A stretch of 36,848 bases of DNA from assembly GCF_004684775.1 (NCBI RefSeq), contig NZ_SRIC01000051.1, positions 1-36,848 of the forward strand, written 5' to 3'. Numbering within the stretch: the stretch's first letter is position 1; every line of letters begins with the position of its first letter. This document shows, one piece after another, positions 6,785 through 13,460 of the stretch. The translations under genes and the position numbers were made by a program. The notes under the pieces were generated by a model. It made no database searches. It had not been told where the DNA came from and saw only the letters and a list, made by a program, of their open reading frames with translations. The stretch is from Streptomyces sp. MZ04 (GTDB taxonomy: Bacteria > Actinomycetota > Actinomycetes > Streptomycetales > Streptomycetaceae).

Positions 6785-7477
6785 GTGCGTATTGGCGAGT
6801 TGAGCCGCAGGACCGGTGTGCCGGTGCCGACGATCAAGTACTACGTCCGTGAAGGGCTGCTGCCGCAGGGCGAGTTGACCAGCCCCAACCAGGCGCACTA
6901 CGGCGAGGCGCACGAGCGCAGGCTGCGGCTGATCCGCGCGCTGCTCGAGGTGGGTGGTCTGAAGGTGGCCGCCATCGCGGAGGTGCTCGGCGCGGTCGAC
7001 GATCCCGCCCGCCCGCTGCACAAGGTGCTCGGCGCGGCGGCGGACCGGCTCGGCGCGGCGGGCGCCGCCGAGGACGACGCCGAGGCGGAGGCCGCGCAGG
7101 CCGCCGTCGAGCAACTGATCGCGCGGCGCGGCTGGCAGGCCCATGAGTCGAACCCCGCGGCCGCCGACCTGTCACGCGCCCTGGCCGCCATGGGCAGGGT
7201 CGGCCACGGCGCGTTCACGGAACTGCTCGACGAGTACGCCGACGCCGCCGAACTGGTCGCCCGCGCCGACCTCGGCTACGTGGACCGCCGGGTCGCGGTC
7301 GAGGACCTGGTGGAGAGCGTGGTGATCGGCACGGTCCTCGGGGAGGTGGTGTTCAACGCCATGCGGCGGCTCGCGCATGTGGACGCGTCGGCGCGGTTGT
7401 ACGGGGTCGATGGCACGGGCGGCGCGGAGCGTGCCGGGAGGGAAGCGGGGGAGGGCAGGTTGTCCGAGGACCGCTGA
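6785..7477 (+). CDS. MerR-family transcriptional regulator
   Basis: A 230-residue regulator. The N-terminal MerR winged HTH reads RIGELSRRTGVPVPTIKYYV followed by EGLLPQG, with a second segment RLRLIRALLEVGGLKVAAIA. The remaining 140 residues are Ala/Glu-rich and helical, including a dimerisation helix and an unassigned effector domain without an obvious cysteine-based metal site. The GTG at 6785 gives the homologous N-terminus and follows GAGGGTGGG; in-frame ATGs at 6710 and 6713 would add 25 and 24 non-homologous residues and overlap the -10 element. It is divergent from the membrane operon and faces the GATAGC palindromes, so it probably regulates both itself and that operon. Confidence 0.85.
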   Translation: MRIGELSRRTGVPVPTIKYYVREGLLPQGELTSPNQAHYGEAHERRLRLIRALLEVGGLKVAAIAEVLGAVDDPARPLHKVLGAAADRLGAAGAAEDDAEAEAAQAAVEQLIARRGWQAHESNPAAADLSRALAAMGRVGHGAFTELLDEYADAAELVARADLGYVDRRVAVEDLVESVVIGTVLGEVVFNAMRRLAHVDASARLYGVDGTGGAERAGREAGEGRLSEDR

Positions 7478-7846
7478 TCGGTCGCGCGGCGGGGGGTGTG
7501 TGCCAGGCCAGGGACGGTGGCACCGGTGGGGGCGACCGCGGGCTCGGCGGCGGGGTCCGGGATCCCATGGGCAACAGTCGTCGCGCGTTCGGTGAACCGA
7601 GCGGGAATTCCTGGGGGAGTTGTGGTGCGGGTGGTCTTGAGGGCGGCGTGTGAGGGCCTTCGGGAAACGTCCTGAATTCATGGACGAATGACCCTTTTCC
7701 CGGGTCTCTTCGGACGTCGCCTACGGTGGCCGATTACGGAACTTGCCAGGAATCCATGACCGATGGAAATGTGAGGGCGGTCGACGGACGAGACCACCCG
7801 TCGACGACTCTGTCCGCGAGATCAGTCGAATGGAAAGGGGAATTCG
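7478..7846. other. Intergenic region ahead of the lectin-like gene
   Basis: This stretch of 369 bp has no supportable gene. Its first two thirds are GC-rich and featureless. Near 7722-7727 there is TACGGT, a possible -10 element for the downstream lectin-like gene, without a clear -35. That would give a leader of about 115 nt. An AAAGGGG Shine-Dalgarno lies just before the ATG at 7847. Confidence 0.5.
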
Positions 7847-8269
7847 ATGGCATCTGTGAAGAGCCTCTCGGCTTCCATTCAGGTGTTCAGCGACGACACC
7901 AACCTCGACGCGTACGACGGCAAGACGGTGTGGACGCGGGATCCGGCACAGACCTATCAGATCTGGCAGCTCGAACTCGTGGGTGAGACCCCGGCGGGAA
8001 CGGGCATTTACACGATCGAGAGCACCCACTTCAAGGGTCAGTGTCTCGAAGCCACCACGCGCGACGGGTCGGTGACCCTGAAGCCCCGCAGCCCCGACAA
8101 GCTCTCGCAGCGTTGGGTCGTGGACCTCGGGGAAGAGCAGACCACCATCGAGAGCAAGAAGTTCCCCGCCCTGCTCATCACGGCGAACGGCGTTGACCAA
8201 GCGGTGACGATCAGGGAATCCGCGCAAGGTGCGCCGAATCAGATGTGGACCTTCTACAGCAAGATGTAG
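7847..8269 (+). CDS. Small QxW beta-trefoil (ricin-B-like) protein
   Basis: A 140-residue protein without signal peptide or membrane segment. Three QxW triplets occur at residues 38-40 (QIW), 88-90 (QRW) and 132-134 (QMW), each inside a similar context (YQIWQLEL, SQRWVVDL, NQMWTFYS). This threefold pattern is the hallmark of ricin-type beta-trefoil lectins, so the whole protein is probably one beta-trefoil. Sugar binding is plausible but the ligand is unknown. A good Shine-Dalgarno AAAGGGG precedes the ATG, and a very strong hairpin follows the stop. It stands alone as a monocistronic gene. Most Streptomyces ricin-type domains are attached to secreted enzymes, so a free, apparently cytoplasmic version is unusual. 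Specific family assignment is uncertain. Confidence 0.75.
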   Translation: MASVKSLSASIQVFSDDTNLDAYDGKTVWTRDPAQTYQIWQLELVGETPAGTGIYTIESTHFKGQCLEATTRDGSVTLKPRSPDKLSQRWVVDLGEEQTTIESKKFPALLITANGVDQAVTIRESAQGAPNQMWTFYSKM

Positions 8270-8281
8270 GAGGGTTTGACT

Positions 8282-8328
8282 TTCCCTCAATTCCCTTCAG
8301 CATTTCCGGCTGAAGGGAATTGAGGGAA
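8282..8328. terminator. Strong bidirectional terminator (20-bp perfect stem)
   Basis: Bases 8282-8301 and 8309-8328 are exact inverted copies, giving a 20-bp perfect stem with a 7-nt loop. It lies between the stop of the lectin-like gene (8269) and the stop of the convergent FadR-type gene (8349), so it should serve both. The arms are A+T-richer than the flanking DNA. Confidence 0.85.
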
Positions 8329-8348
8329 TAGGGCGTGGGCCCGTCGGG

Positions 8349-9041
8349 CTATCCGAGGTTCTGCAATTTCCCCAGTGTCTCCTGGAGTTCGGCCTGCGCA
8401 ACCCGCGCCGCCTCCTCCGGGTCCCTCGCCTCGACGGCGTGCACGAGGGCGGCGTGCGCGGCATCTCCGTGGTTCGCCTCCTCGGCGCGTACGTCGATGA
8501 GTTCGAGGAGGCTGATCAGGCCCTGTCGCAGCGCGGGCATGAACTCCGCGAACAGATCGGTGAGTACGGGATTGCGCGCCGCCGCCACGACCGCCGCGTG
8601 CAGCGCGATGTCGGCGTCGATGAACGCGGCGTCGCCCGCGCCGGACATCGCCCTGCGGCCTTCGAGCGCGGCCCGCATCGCGGTGATGTCCTCGTCGGTG
8701 CGACGCAGCGCCGCGAGCCGCGCCGCCTGCACCTCCACCAACATCCGCACCTCGTACACGTCCGTGACCGCCGCCCGCAGCAGCCGCGTCGGCCAGTCCA
8801 CGACCGCTTCCGTCGCGATGACGAAGACGCCGGAGCCCTGCCGGGGCTGCACGAGCCCGGCGCCGGCCAGCGCGCGCAGGGCCTCGCGGACGGTGGAGCG
8901 ACCGATGCCGAGCTCTTTGGCGAGGGTCGTCTCGCCGGGGAGTTTGCTGCCGACGGGCCAGTGGCCGCCGGTGATCTGTTCGCGGAGGCGTGCGGCGGCC
9001 TGCTCGACGAGGGGGCTGGGGTGCAGGGAGTTCAGGGGCAT
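8349..9041 (-). CDS. FadR-subfamily GntR transcriptional regulator (FCD domain)
   Basis: A 230-residue regulator. Residues about 10-75 form the GntR winged HTH, including LPGETTLAKELGIGRSTVRE and the wing LVQPRQGSGVFV. Residues about 90-215 form the all-helical FCD effector domain with the DADIALHAAVVAAARNP segment that supplies Asp and His ligands for metal or carboxylate effectors. FCD regulators usually sense organic or amino acids. The ATG at 9041 is preceded by AAGGTG. The gene is divergent from a leuA-type gene, and the intergenic DNA contains repeated matches to the FadR-subfamily consensus TNGTNNNACNA. It is therefore probably an autoregulator and the controller of leuA; the effector is unknown. 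Confidence 0.88.
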   Translation of the reverse strand: MPLNSLHPSPLVEQAAARLREQITGGHWPVGSKLPGETTLAKELGIGRSTVREALRALAGAGLVQPRQGSGVFVIATEAVVDWPTRLLRAAVTDVYEVRMLVEVQAARLAALRRTDEDITAMRAALEGRRAMSGAGDAAFIDADIALHAAVVAAARNPVLTDLFAEFMPALRQGLISLLELIDVRAEEANHGDAAHAALVHAVEARDPEEAARVAQAELQETLGKLQNLG

Positions 9042-9077
9042 TGAGGGGCACCTTGGGGAGGGAGGGGTGCGGTCTTG

Positions 9078-9197
9078 TTGTCTGAGGGGTACTTGTCTGA
9101 GGGGTACTTGTCTGACGAGTGCCCCTCAGACACGTGTCTGTCTGACGACTGCTTGTCTGACGACTGCTTGTCTGAGGAGCACTTGTCTGAGGACCTG
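9078..9197. repeat. Eight-unit 15-bp tandem array, probable FadR-type operators
   Basis: Units start every 15 bp at 9078, 9093, 9108, 9123, 9138, 9153, 9168 and 9183. Six begin with TTGTCTGA, the fifth with CTGTCTGA and the fourth is degenerate. Units at 9108 and 9153 read TTGTCTGACGA, an exact match to TNGTNNNACNA, the consensus of FadR-subfamily regulators. CAGACACGTGTCTG (9127-9140) is a perfect palindrome within the array. The array lies between the divergent FadR-type and leuA genes, and its last unit overlaps the likely leuA -35. Confidence 0.75.
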
Positions 9198-9212
9198 AGG
9201 TGTGGCTAGTGT
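9183..9212 (+). promoter_or_regulatory. Putative leuA promoter
   Basis: TTGTCT (9183-9188), an 18-bp spacer and TAGTGT (9207-9212) fit a Streptomyces housekeeping promoter. Transcription would begin about 9219, at or very near the GTG of the leader peptide. The -35 is the first half of the last 15-bp repeat, so a bound regulator would block it. Confidence 0.5.
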
Positions 9213-9218
9213 AGCCGC

Positions 9219-9266
9219 GTGATCTTCTGCGGTCTCCTTCTTCTCGGCTGCCGCGGCGGGGCCTGA
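9219..9266 (+). CDS. Leucine-rich leader peptide of leuA
   Basis: A 15-codon frame, GTG to TGA, encodes (M/V)[14 protein letters not shown] with four consecutive leucine codons (CTC CTT CTT CTC, 9234-9245). It starts at the predicted transcription start, so it would be translated from a nearly leaderless mRNA. It ends just before a pair of mutually exclusive RNA hairpins and 68 bp before leuA. This is the classic layout of amino-acid attenuation; leucine-rich leaders ahead of leuA have been described in Streptomyces. Confidence 0.7.
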   Translation: MIFCGLLLLGCRGGA

Positions 9267-9305
9267 AGCGACCGGCACCCCGCCGCGGGGTGCCGTGCTG
9301 CCGGT
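9251..9305 (+). promoter_or_regulatory. leuA attenuator: alternative terminator and antiterminator
   Basis: Terminator: 9274-9282 pairs with 9286-9294 (nine perfect bp, three-base loop). Antiterminator: 9251-9261, inside the leader codons, is the exact complement of 9278-9288, so forming it destroys the terminator. A further pairing, 9271-9277 with 9299-9305, is also possible. No U-run follows. A ribosome paused early in the leucine codons would favour the antiterminator; one reaching the stop at 9264 would cover 9251-9261 and allow termination. Confidence 0.65.
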
Positions 9306-9334
9306 CGGTCGTCCGACCGAGCCGAGAGGCCACC

Positions 9335-11110
9335 GTGAACTCCTCCGCGTACCCGTGGAATCCCCAGCGCCCGAGTGTCATGCCCTCCCACCGCTATCGC
9401 CCCTACCAGGAGCGCGTCACCGTCCCCTCCCAGGAACGGAGTTGGCCCGGCACCCGCATCGAGCGCGCGCCCCTCTGGGTCCCCGTCGATCTGCGCGACG
9501 GGAATCAGGCGCTCGCCGAGCCGATGGATCCGGAGCGCAAGCGGCGCTTCTTCGATCTGCTCGTCTCGATGGGCTTCAAGGAGATCGAGGTCGGCTATCC
9601 GTCGGCCAGCCGCGCGGACTTCGACTTCGTACGCGATCTGGCCGCGCTCAGTGCGCGCGGGCAGATCCCCGACGACGTCAGCATCGTCGTCTTCACGCCC
9701 GCCAAGCCCGAGCTGATCGACCGCACCTTCGCGTCGATCGAGGGGCTGCCCCGCGCCGTCGTGCATCTCTACATCCCCACCTCGCCCGTCTGGCGCGACG
9801 TGGTGCTCGGGCGGTCGCGCGCGCAGGTGTACGACGTCGCCGCCGAAGCCGCCGCCCAGATGGCGCGCCTCGCCGACGCGCGGCCCGGCGCGGACATCCG
9901 GTTCCAGTTCTCGCCGGAGACCTTCAATCTGACCGAGCCCGACTACGTACTCGAACTCTGCGACGGGATCAGCGAGTTGTGGGACGCGAGCCCCGACCGG
10001 CCCGTCACGCACAACCTCCCGGCGACCGTCGAGATCGCGACCCCGAACGTGTACGCCGATCAGATCGAGTACCTGCACCGCAACCTCGCCCGGCGCGCAT
10101 CCGTCATCCTCTCCGTCCACCCCCACAACGACCGCGGCACCGGCGTCGCCTGCGCCGAACTCGCCGTCCTGGCGGGCGCCCAGCGCGTCGAGGGCTGCCT
10201 CTTCGGCAACGGTGAACGCACCGGGAACGTGGACCTGGTGACCCTCGCCCTCAACCTGCACGCCCAAGGCGTCGACCCGATGGTCGACCTCTCCGACATC
10301 GACGCCGTGCGCGAGGTCGTGGAGCACTGCAACCGGCTGCCCGTGCATCCCCGCCACCCCTACGTCGGCGACCTTGTCCACACCGCGTTCTCCGGCACCC
10401 ACCAGGACGCCATCAGCAAGGGCTTCGCCCATCACGCCCGCAGGGCCGCCGAGTTGGGCGTGCCGGAGAGCGAGGCGCCCTGGGAGGTGCCGTATCTGCC
10501 CATCGATCCGGCGGACATCGGCCGCACCTACGAAGCGGTCATCCGGGTCAACTCCCAGTCGGGCAAGGGGGGAATGGCGTATCTCCTGAAGACCCGGCAC
10601 GGGCTCGACCTGCCGCAGCGCATGCGGCCCGACTTCTCGCGCGTCGTGCAGGACGCGACCGACGACAGCGGGCGTGAGGCGACCGCCAAGGAGTTGTACG
10701 AGCTGTTCGAGGCGGCGTATCTCGCGCCGGGCCGGGACGGTGACGTGCGGCTCGACGCGTGGACCACCGACCGCGCCCCGGACGGCGCGCACCGTTTCGT
10801 CTGCACGCTCCAAGTGGGGGACAAGGCAGGGGACTTCGAGGGTGTGGGCAACGGACCGCTGTCCGCGTTCGTCGAGGCGCTCGCCGCCGCCGGGATCACC
10901 GTCGACATCCTCGACTTCTCCGAGCACGCCGTCGAGGCGTCCGCGGGCGTGACCAGCGGCGAGGCCGTCGCGTACAACGAAGCCGTCGCGTACGCGGAGT
11001 GCCGGGTCGGCGGCGTCACCTGCTGGGGCGCCGGCCTGGACACCTCCGTCCTGACCGCGTCCGTGCAGGCAGTGCTCTCGGCCGTGAACCGGGCGGGGGC
11101 CGCCCGATGA
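9335..11110 (+). CDS. leuA: 2-isopropylmalate synthase (LeuA-type)
   Basis: A 591-residue enzyme of the long LeuA type, which condenses acetyl-CoA with 2-oxoisovalerate in the first committed step of leucine synthesis. The HMGL-like TIM barrel contains [10 protein letters not shown] with the metal-binding Asp, and [16 protein letters not shown] with the metal histidines. The [16 protein letters not shown] motif is also present. The C-terminal regulatory domain responsible for leucine feedback is present from about residue 450. The GTG at 9335 was chosen because GAGAGG precedes it by five to six bases; an ATG at 9380 is the alternative. The N-terminal sequence differs from the main Streptomyces LeuA as I remember it, so this may be a second paralogue. 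It is preceded by an attenuator and overlaps the following ABC gene by four bases. Confidence 0.9.
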   Translation: MNSSAYPWNPQRPSVMPSHRYRPYQERVTVPSQERSWPGTRIERAPLWVPVDLRDGNQALAEPMDPERKRRFFDLLVSMGFKEIEVGYPSASRADFDFVRDLAALSARGQIPDDVSIVVFTPAKPELIDRTFASIEGLPRAVVHLYIPTSPVWRDVVLGRSRAQVYDVAAEAAAQMARLADARPGADIRFQFSPETFNLTEPDYVLELCDGISELWDASPDRPVTHNLPATVEIATPNVYADQIEYLHRNLARRASVILSVHPHNDRGTGVACAELAVLAGAQRVEGCLFGNGERTGNVDLVTLALNLHAQGVDPMVDLSDIDAVREVVEHCNRLPVHPRHPYVGDLVHTAFSGTHQDAISKGFAHHARRAAELGVPESEAPWEVPYLPIDPADIGRTYEAVIRVNSQSGKGGMAYLLKTRHGLDLPQRMRPDFSRVVQDATDDSGREATAKELYELFEAAYLAPGRDGDVRLDAWTTDRAPDGAHRFVCTLQVGDKAGDFEGVGNGPLSAFVEALAAAGITVDILDFSEHAVEASAGVTSGEAVAYNEAVAYAECRVGGVTCWGAGLDTSVLTASVQAVLSAVNRAGAAR

Positions 11111-11946
11111 CACCGGTGCTGCACGCGGACGGCGTCACCGTCGTCCGCGACGGGCGCCCCATCCTCGAAGAGGTCACCCTCACCGTCCGCCCCGGCGAGC
11201 ACTGGGCGCTGCTCGGCGCCAACGGCGCGGGCAAGTCGACCCTGCTCAGCCTCTGCGGCGCCGTCACCCATCCCACCCACGGCACGGTCGAGGTGCTCGG
11301 CCGCCGCCTCGGCAGCGTCGACCTGCGCGAACTGCGGGCGTACGTCGGACATGTGAACCCGCGTCATCCGCTCCGCTCGCCCCTGCGGGTCCGCGACGTC
11401 GTCCTGACCGGGCTCACCAACAGCGTTGAGCCGCTGCCCCGTTGGCGCCCCACGCCCGAGCAGGAGGAGCGGGCCGGCCGCCTCATCGCCCTGCTGGGCC
11501 TCGCGCATCGCAAGGACGCGCGCTGGCCCACGCTCTCCCAGGGCGAGCGCGGCCGGACGCTGATCGCGCGCTCCCTGATGCCGAAGCCGCGCCTGGTCCT
11601 GCTCGACGAACCCGCCACCGGGCTCGATCTCGCGGGCCGCGAACGCCTCCTCGACAGCCTGGACACCCTGCGCGAGAGCCACCCCGAACTCGCCACGGTC
11701 CTGGTCACGCACCACCTCGAGGAGCTCCCGGCCGGTACGACGCACGCCCTGCTGCTGAGGGACGGGCGGGCGCTCGCCTCAGGCGCCGTCGACGACGTAC
11801 TGACCAGCGACCAGATCAGCAAGTGCTTCGACCACCCTGTGCGGCTTGAGCGCAGGGACGGGCGGTGGAGCGTGAGGGCACGTCAGCGGCGGGCTTCGTC
11901 GCCGTCCTGGCCTTCCACCTTTTCGAGGAAGGACTCGACGACCTGA
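11107..11946 (+). CDS. Orphan ABC transporter ATP-binding protein
   Basis: A 279-residue single nucleotide-binding domain. Walker A is GANGAGKST, the signature motif LSQGE lies near residues 148-152, Walker B is [14 protein letters not shown], and the H-loop is VTHH. No permease or binding protein is adjacent, so it may be a soluble ABC protein (ModF-like) or pair with a distant membrane subunit. The ATG overlaps the leuA stop (ATGA), so it is co-translated with leuA, an uncommon partner. The final residues, after about 258, are a Ser/Arg-rich tail read antisense across the 3' end of the neighbouring hydrolase pseudogene. The original stop may have been lost in the rearrangement that created that pseudogene. 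Confidence 0.85.
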   Translation: MTPVLHADGVTVVRDGRPILEEVTLTVRPGEHWALLGANGAGKSTLLSLCGAVTHPTHGTVEVLGRRLGSVDLRELRAYVGHVNPRHPLRSPLRVRDVVLTGLTNSVEPLPRWRPTPEQEERAGRLIALLGLAHRKDARWPTLSQGERGRTLIARSLMPKPRLVLLDEPATGLDLAGRERLLDSLDTLRESHPELATVLVTHHLEELPAGTTHALLLRDGRALASGAVDDVLTSDQISKCFDHPVRLERRDGRWSVRARQRRASSPSWPSTFSRKDSTT

Positions 11947-12365
11947 CGGAAGCGTTCCGGTTCCTCGGCGGAAGGCAGATGTGCGAGGTCGATGACCTCC
12001 CGCACCTCTGGGGGAAGGGAATCCTTCAGCCGGCGTGCCTCGGCTTCGTACGCGGGGGCGCCGGCGATGGGGCCGGCCAGGACGAGGCCCGCCGGTCCGG
12101 CGGGCCGGCCAAGCACGTATTCCAGGGCCAGCCGGCTGCCCCATGAATGGCCGAGGATGTGTACGCGGTCGAGCCCCAGCGCAAGGCGAGGCCGGCTCTG
12201 AACTCGTTCTCGGATCGCCTTCTCAGACCGCCCGGGCCAATTCGTAGCGAAGTGGCCGGGATCGTTCAGGTCGTGAATGAGCCGGGCGGACCCGAATCCC
12301 GCATTCGCGTCCTTGGTCCATTCCAGGAACCGGGTGCGCGATCGGTGCGCGTCCGCCCGTACGAC
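11883..12365 (-). pseudogene. Chimeric remnant: monooxygenase-like fragment joined to alpha/beta hydrolase fragment
   Basis: One open frame joins two unrelated partial domains. The segment 12195-12365 resembles the middle of an antibiotic-biosynthesis-monooxygenase-type domain (RTRFLEWTKDANAGFGSARL, then HDLNDPGHF). From about 12188 to 11922 the sequence is the centre of a proline iminopeptidase-like alpha/beta hydrolase: LALGLDRVHILGHSWGSRLA with nucleophile Ser in GHSWGS, then LPPEVREVIDL. The hydrolase lacks its N-terminal strands, cap and the catalytic Asp and His. The only upstream ATG lies in the loop of the EF-hand gene's terminator, and no Shine-Dalgarno is visible. It is most likely a deletion fusion and not expressed as a working protein. 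Confidence 0.7.
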
Positions 12366-12410
12366 GACGTCGGCTCCCGAGACCACCATCAGGTCTTGGG
12401 AGCCGACGTC
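12366..12410 (-). terminator. Terminator of the EF-hand gene
   Basis: Bases 12366-12384 and 12392-12410 are inverted copies over 19 bp with a single mismatch (a G-U wobble in RNA from one strand), around a 7-nt loop. The hairpin lies 33 bp beyond the stop of the EF-hand gene, so it should end that transcript before the pseudogene. Confidence 0.8.
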
Positions 12411-12442
12411 ACGCACGGGCCCGAACCAACCGTCCCCGTCGA

Positions 12443-12655
12443 CTACTTGTTCAGGCTCGCCCAGAACTCGTCGAAGGAGAGGCGCTTGTCCGCGTTGGTG
12501 TCCTTCGAGCCGATCACGGCCTCGGCCACCGTCTCGGTGACGTAGAAGTCCCCCATCTGCGCCATGGCCGACTTCCACTCGGCCGCCGTGATGAAGCCGT
12601 CGCCGTCCGCGTCGAACCGCTCGAACGTCTTGCGCGCTTCCTCGATGTCCGCCAC
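12443..12655 (-). CDS. EF-hand calcium-binding protein
   Basis: A 70-residue cytoplasmic protein made of two EF-hands. Loop 1 is DADGDGFITAAE, with Asp at positions 1, 3 and 5 and Glu at 12. Loop 2 is DTNADKRLSFDE, with ligands at positions 1, 3, 5, 9 and 12. Both loops are canonical, so two calcium ions should bind. Small calmodulin-like proteins of this type (CabB/CabC-like) occur in Streptomyces as calcium buffers or sensors. The GTG at 12655 is preceded by AAGGGG and gives the expected N-terminus; an in-frame ATG at 12679 would add eight residues and include the Shine-Dalgarno. It is monocistronic and divergent from the two-component system. Confidence 0.88.
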   Translation of the reverse strand: MADIEEARKTFERFDADGDGFITAAEWKSAMAQMGDFYVTETVAEAVIGSKDTNADKRLSFDEFWASLNK

Positions 12656-12778
12656 CGGATCCACCCCTTCTTGGTGCACTACTGAGTGGGCTCAGGGTAT
12701 CCGCCGCCGAGGGAGGCGATCACAAGGAGTACGCCCGTGGCCAGCGAAGCCACCACGGTGGCCTCCCTGCGTCCTGGA

Positions 12779-12794
12779 TAGGGTGGGCCGCGTG
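12779..12794 (+). promoter_or_regulatory. Likely leaderless promoter of the response regulator gene
   Basis: TAGGGT (12779-12784) is a good Streptomyces -10 element, and the GTG start at 12792 lies seven bases beyond it. No Shine-Dalgarno is visible, so transcription probably begins at or next to the start codon. No clear -35 is present, which suggests help from an activator. Confidence 0.45.
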
Positions 12795-13460
12795 CGAGTG
12801 CTGCTGGTCGAGGACGACGACAATCTGCGGTTCGCGGTGGCCGCCGCACTGCGTGCCGCCGGGCTCGCCGTCGACGCGACCGCGGATCTGCCGCAGGCCG
12901 ACGAGGCGCTCTTCGTCACCTCCTACGACTGCGCGGTCTTCGACCGGATGCTCCCCGGCGGAGACGCCGCCGCCTACGTGGCGAAGCTGCGCCGCACCGG
13001 CCGGGACGTCCCGGTCCTCTTCCTCACCGCCCGCGACACGGTCGCCGACCGGGTCGAGGGCTTCGCGAGCGGCGGCGACGACTACCTGGTCAAGCCGTTC
13101 GCCGTACCGGAACTCGTGGCGCGGGTGCGCAGCCTGTGCCGCAGGTCGGGTGCCGTACGCCCGCCCGTCCACCGGGTCGCCGACGTGGAGATCGACACCG
13201 CGCGGCGCCAGGTGCGCCGCGCGGGACTGCTGCTCACGCTCACCAGCAGGGAGTTCGCGGTCCTGGAAGTCCTCGCGGCGCGTGCGGACCAGGCCGTGCC
13301 CCGCGCCGAACTCATCGAGAGCTGCTGGGACGAGATGACCGAGCCGCAGTCCAACGTCCTCGAGGTGCTGATCTCCCAACTGCGCCGCAAGCTCGGCGAT
13401 CCGCCGCTGATCCGCACCGTGCGCGGAGTCGGCTACCGCTTGGCCCCCGAAGGCCCATGA
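12792..13460 (+). CDS. OmpR/PhoB-family response regulator
   Basis: A 222-residue two-domain regulator. The receiver domain (1-115) starts VRVLLVEDDD, has the phospho-acceptor Asp51 in AVFDRMLPGG, FLTARD for the conserved Thr, and YLVKPF for the conserved Lys. The C-terminal winged helix (about 125-220) has TLTSREFAVLEVLAA and the closing GVGYRLAPEG typical of OmpR. The downstream kinase overlaps by four bases (ATGA), so the two form one operon and signalling pair. DNA-binding sites for this family are direct repeats spaced 10-11 bp; such a pair occurs at 14795-14812 ahead of the hydrolase genes. Confidence 0.92.
   Translation: MRVLLVEDDDNLRFAVAAALRAAGLAVDATADLPQADEALFVTSYDCAVFDRMLPGGDAAAYVAKLRRTGRDVPVLFLTARDTVADRVEGFASGGDDYLVKPFAVPELVARVRSLCRRSGAVRPPVHRVADVEIDTARRQVRRAGLLLTLTSREFAVLEVLAARADQAVPRAELIESCWDEMTEPQSNVLEVLISQLRRKLGDPPLIRTVRGVGYRLAPEGP

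Noticed and set aside
9078..9197. Possible CRISPR array or repeat-encoded pentapeptide protein
   Set aside because: The 15-bp units are directly adjacent without spacers, and the frames running through them have no credible start or family; an operator array explains them better.
9206..11113. A 635-codon minus-strand frame opposite leuA
   Set aside because: It is a GC-skew shadow of leuA, with low-complexity translation and no ribosome-binding site or homology.
12389..12578. N-terminal extension of the hydrolase/monooxygenase pseudogene frame
   Set aside because: It runs antisense through the terminator and coding region of the EF-hand gene's own strand frame and has no domain similarity, so I limited the pseudogene to 11883-12365.
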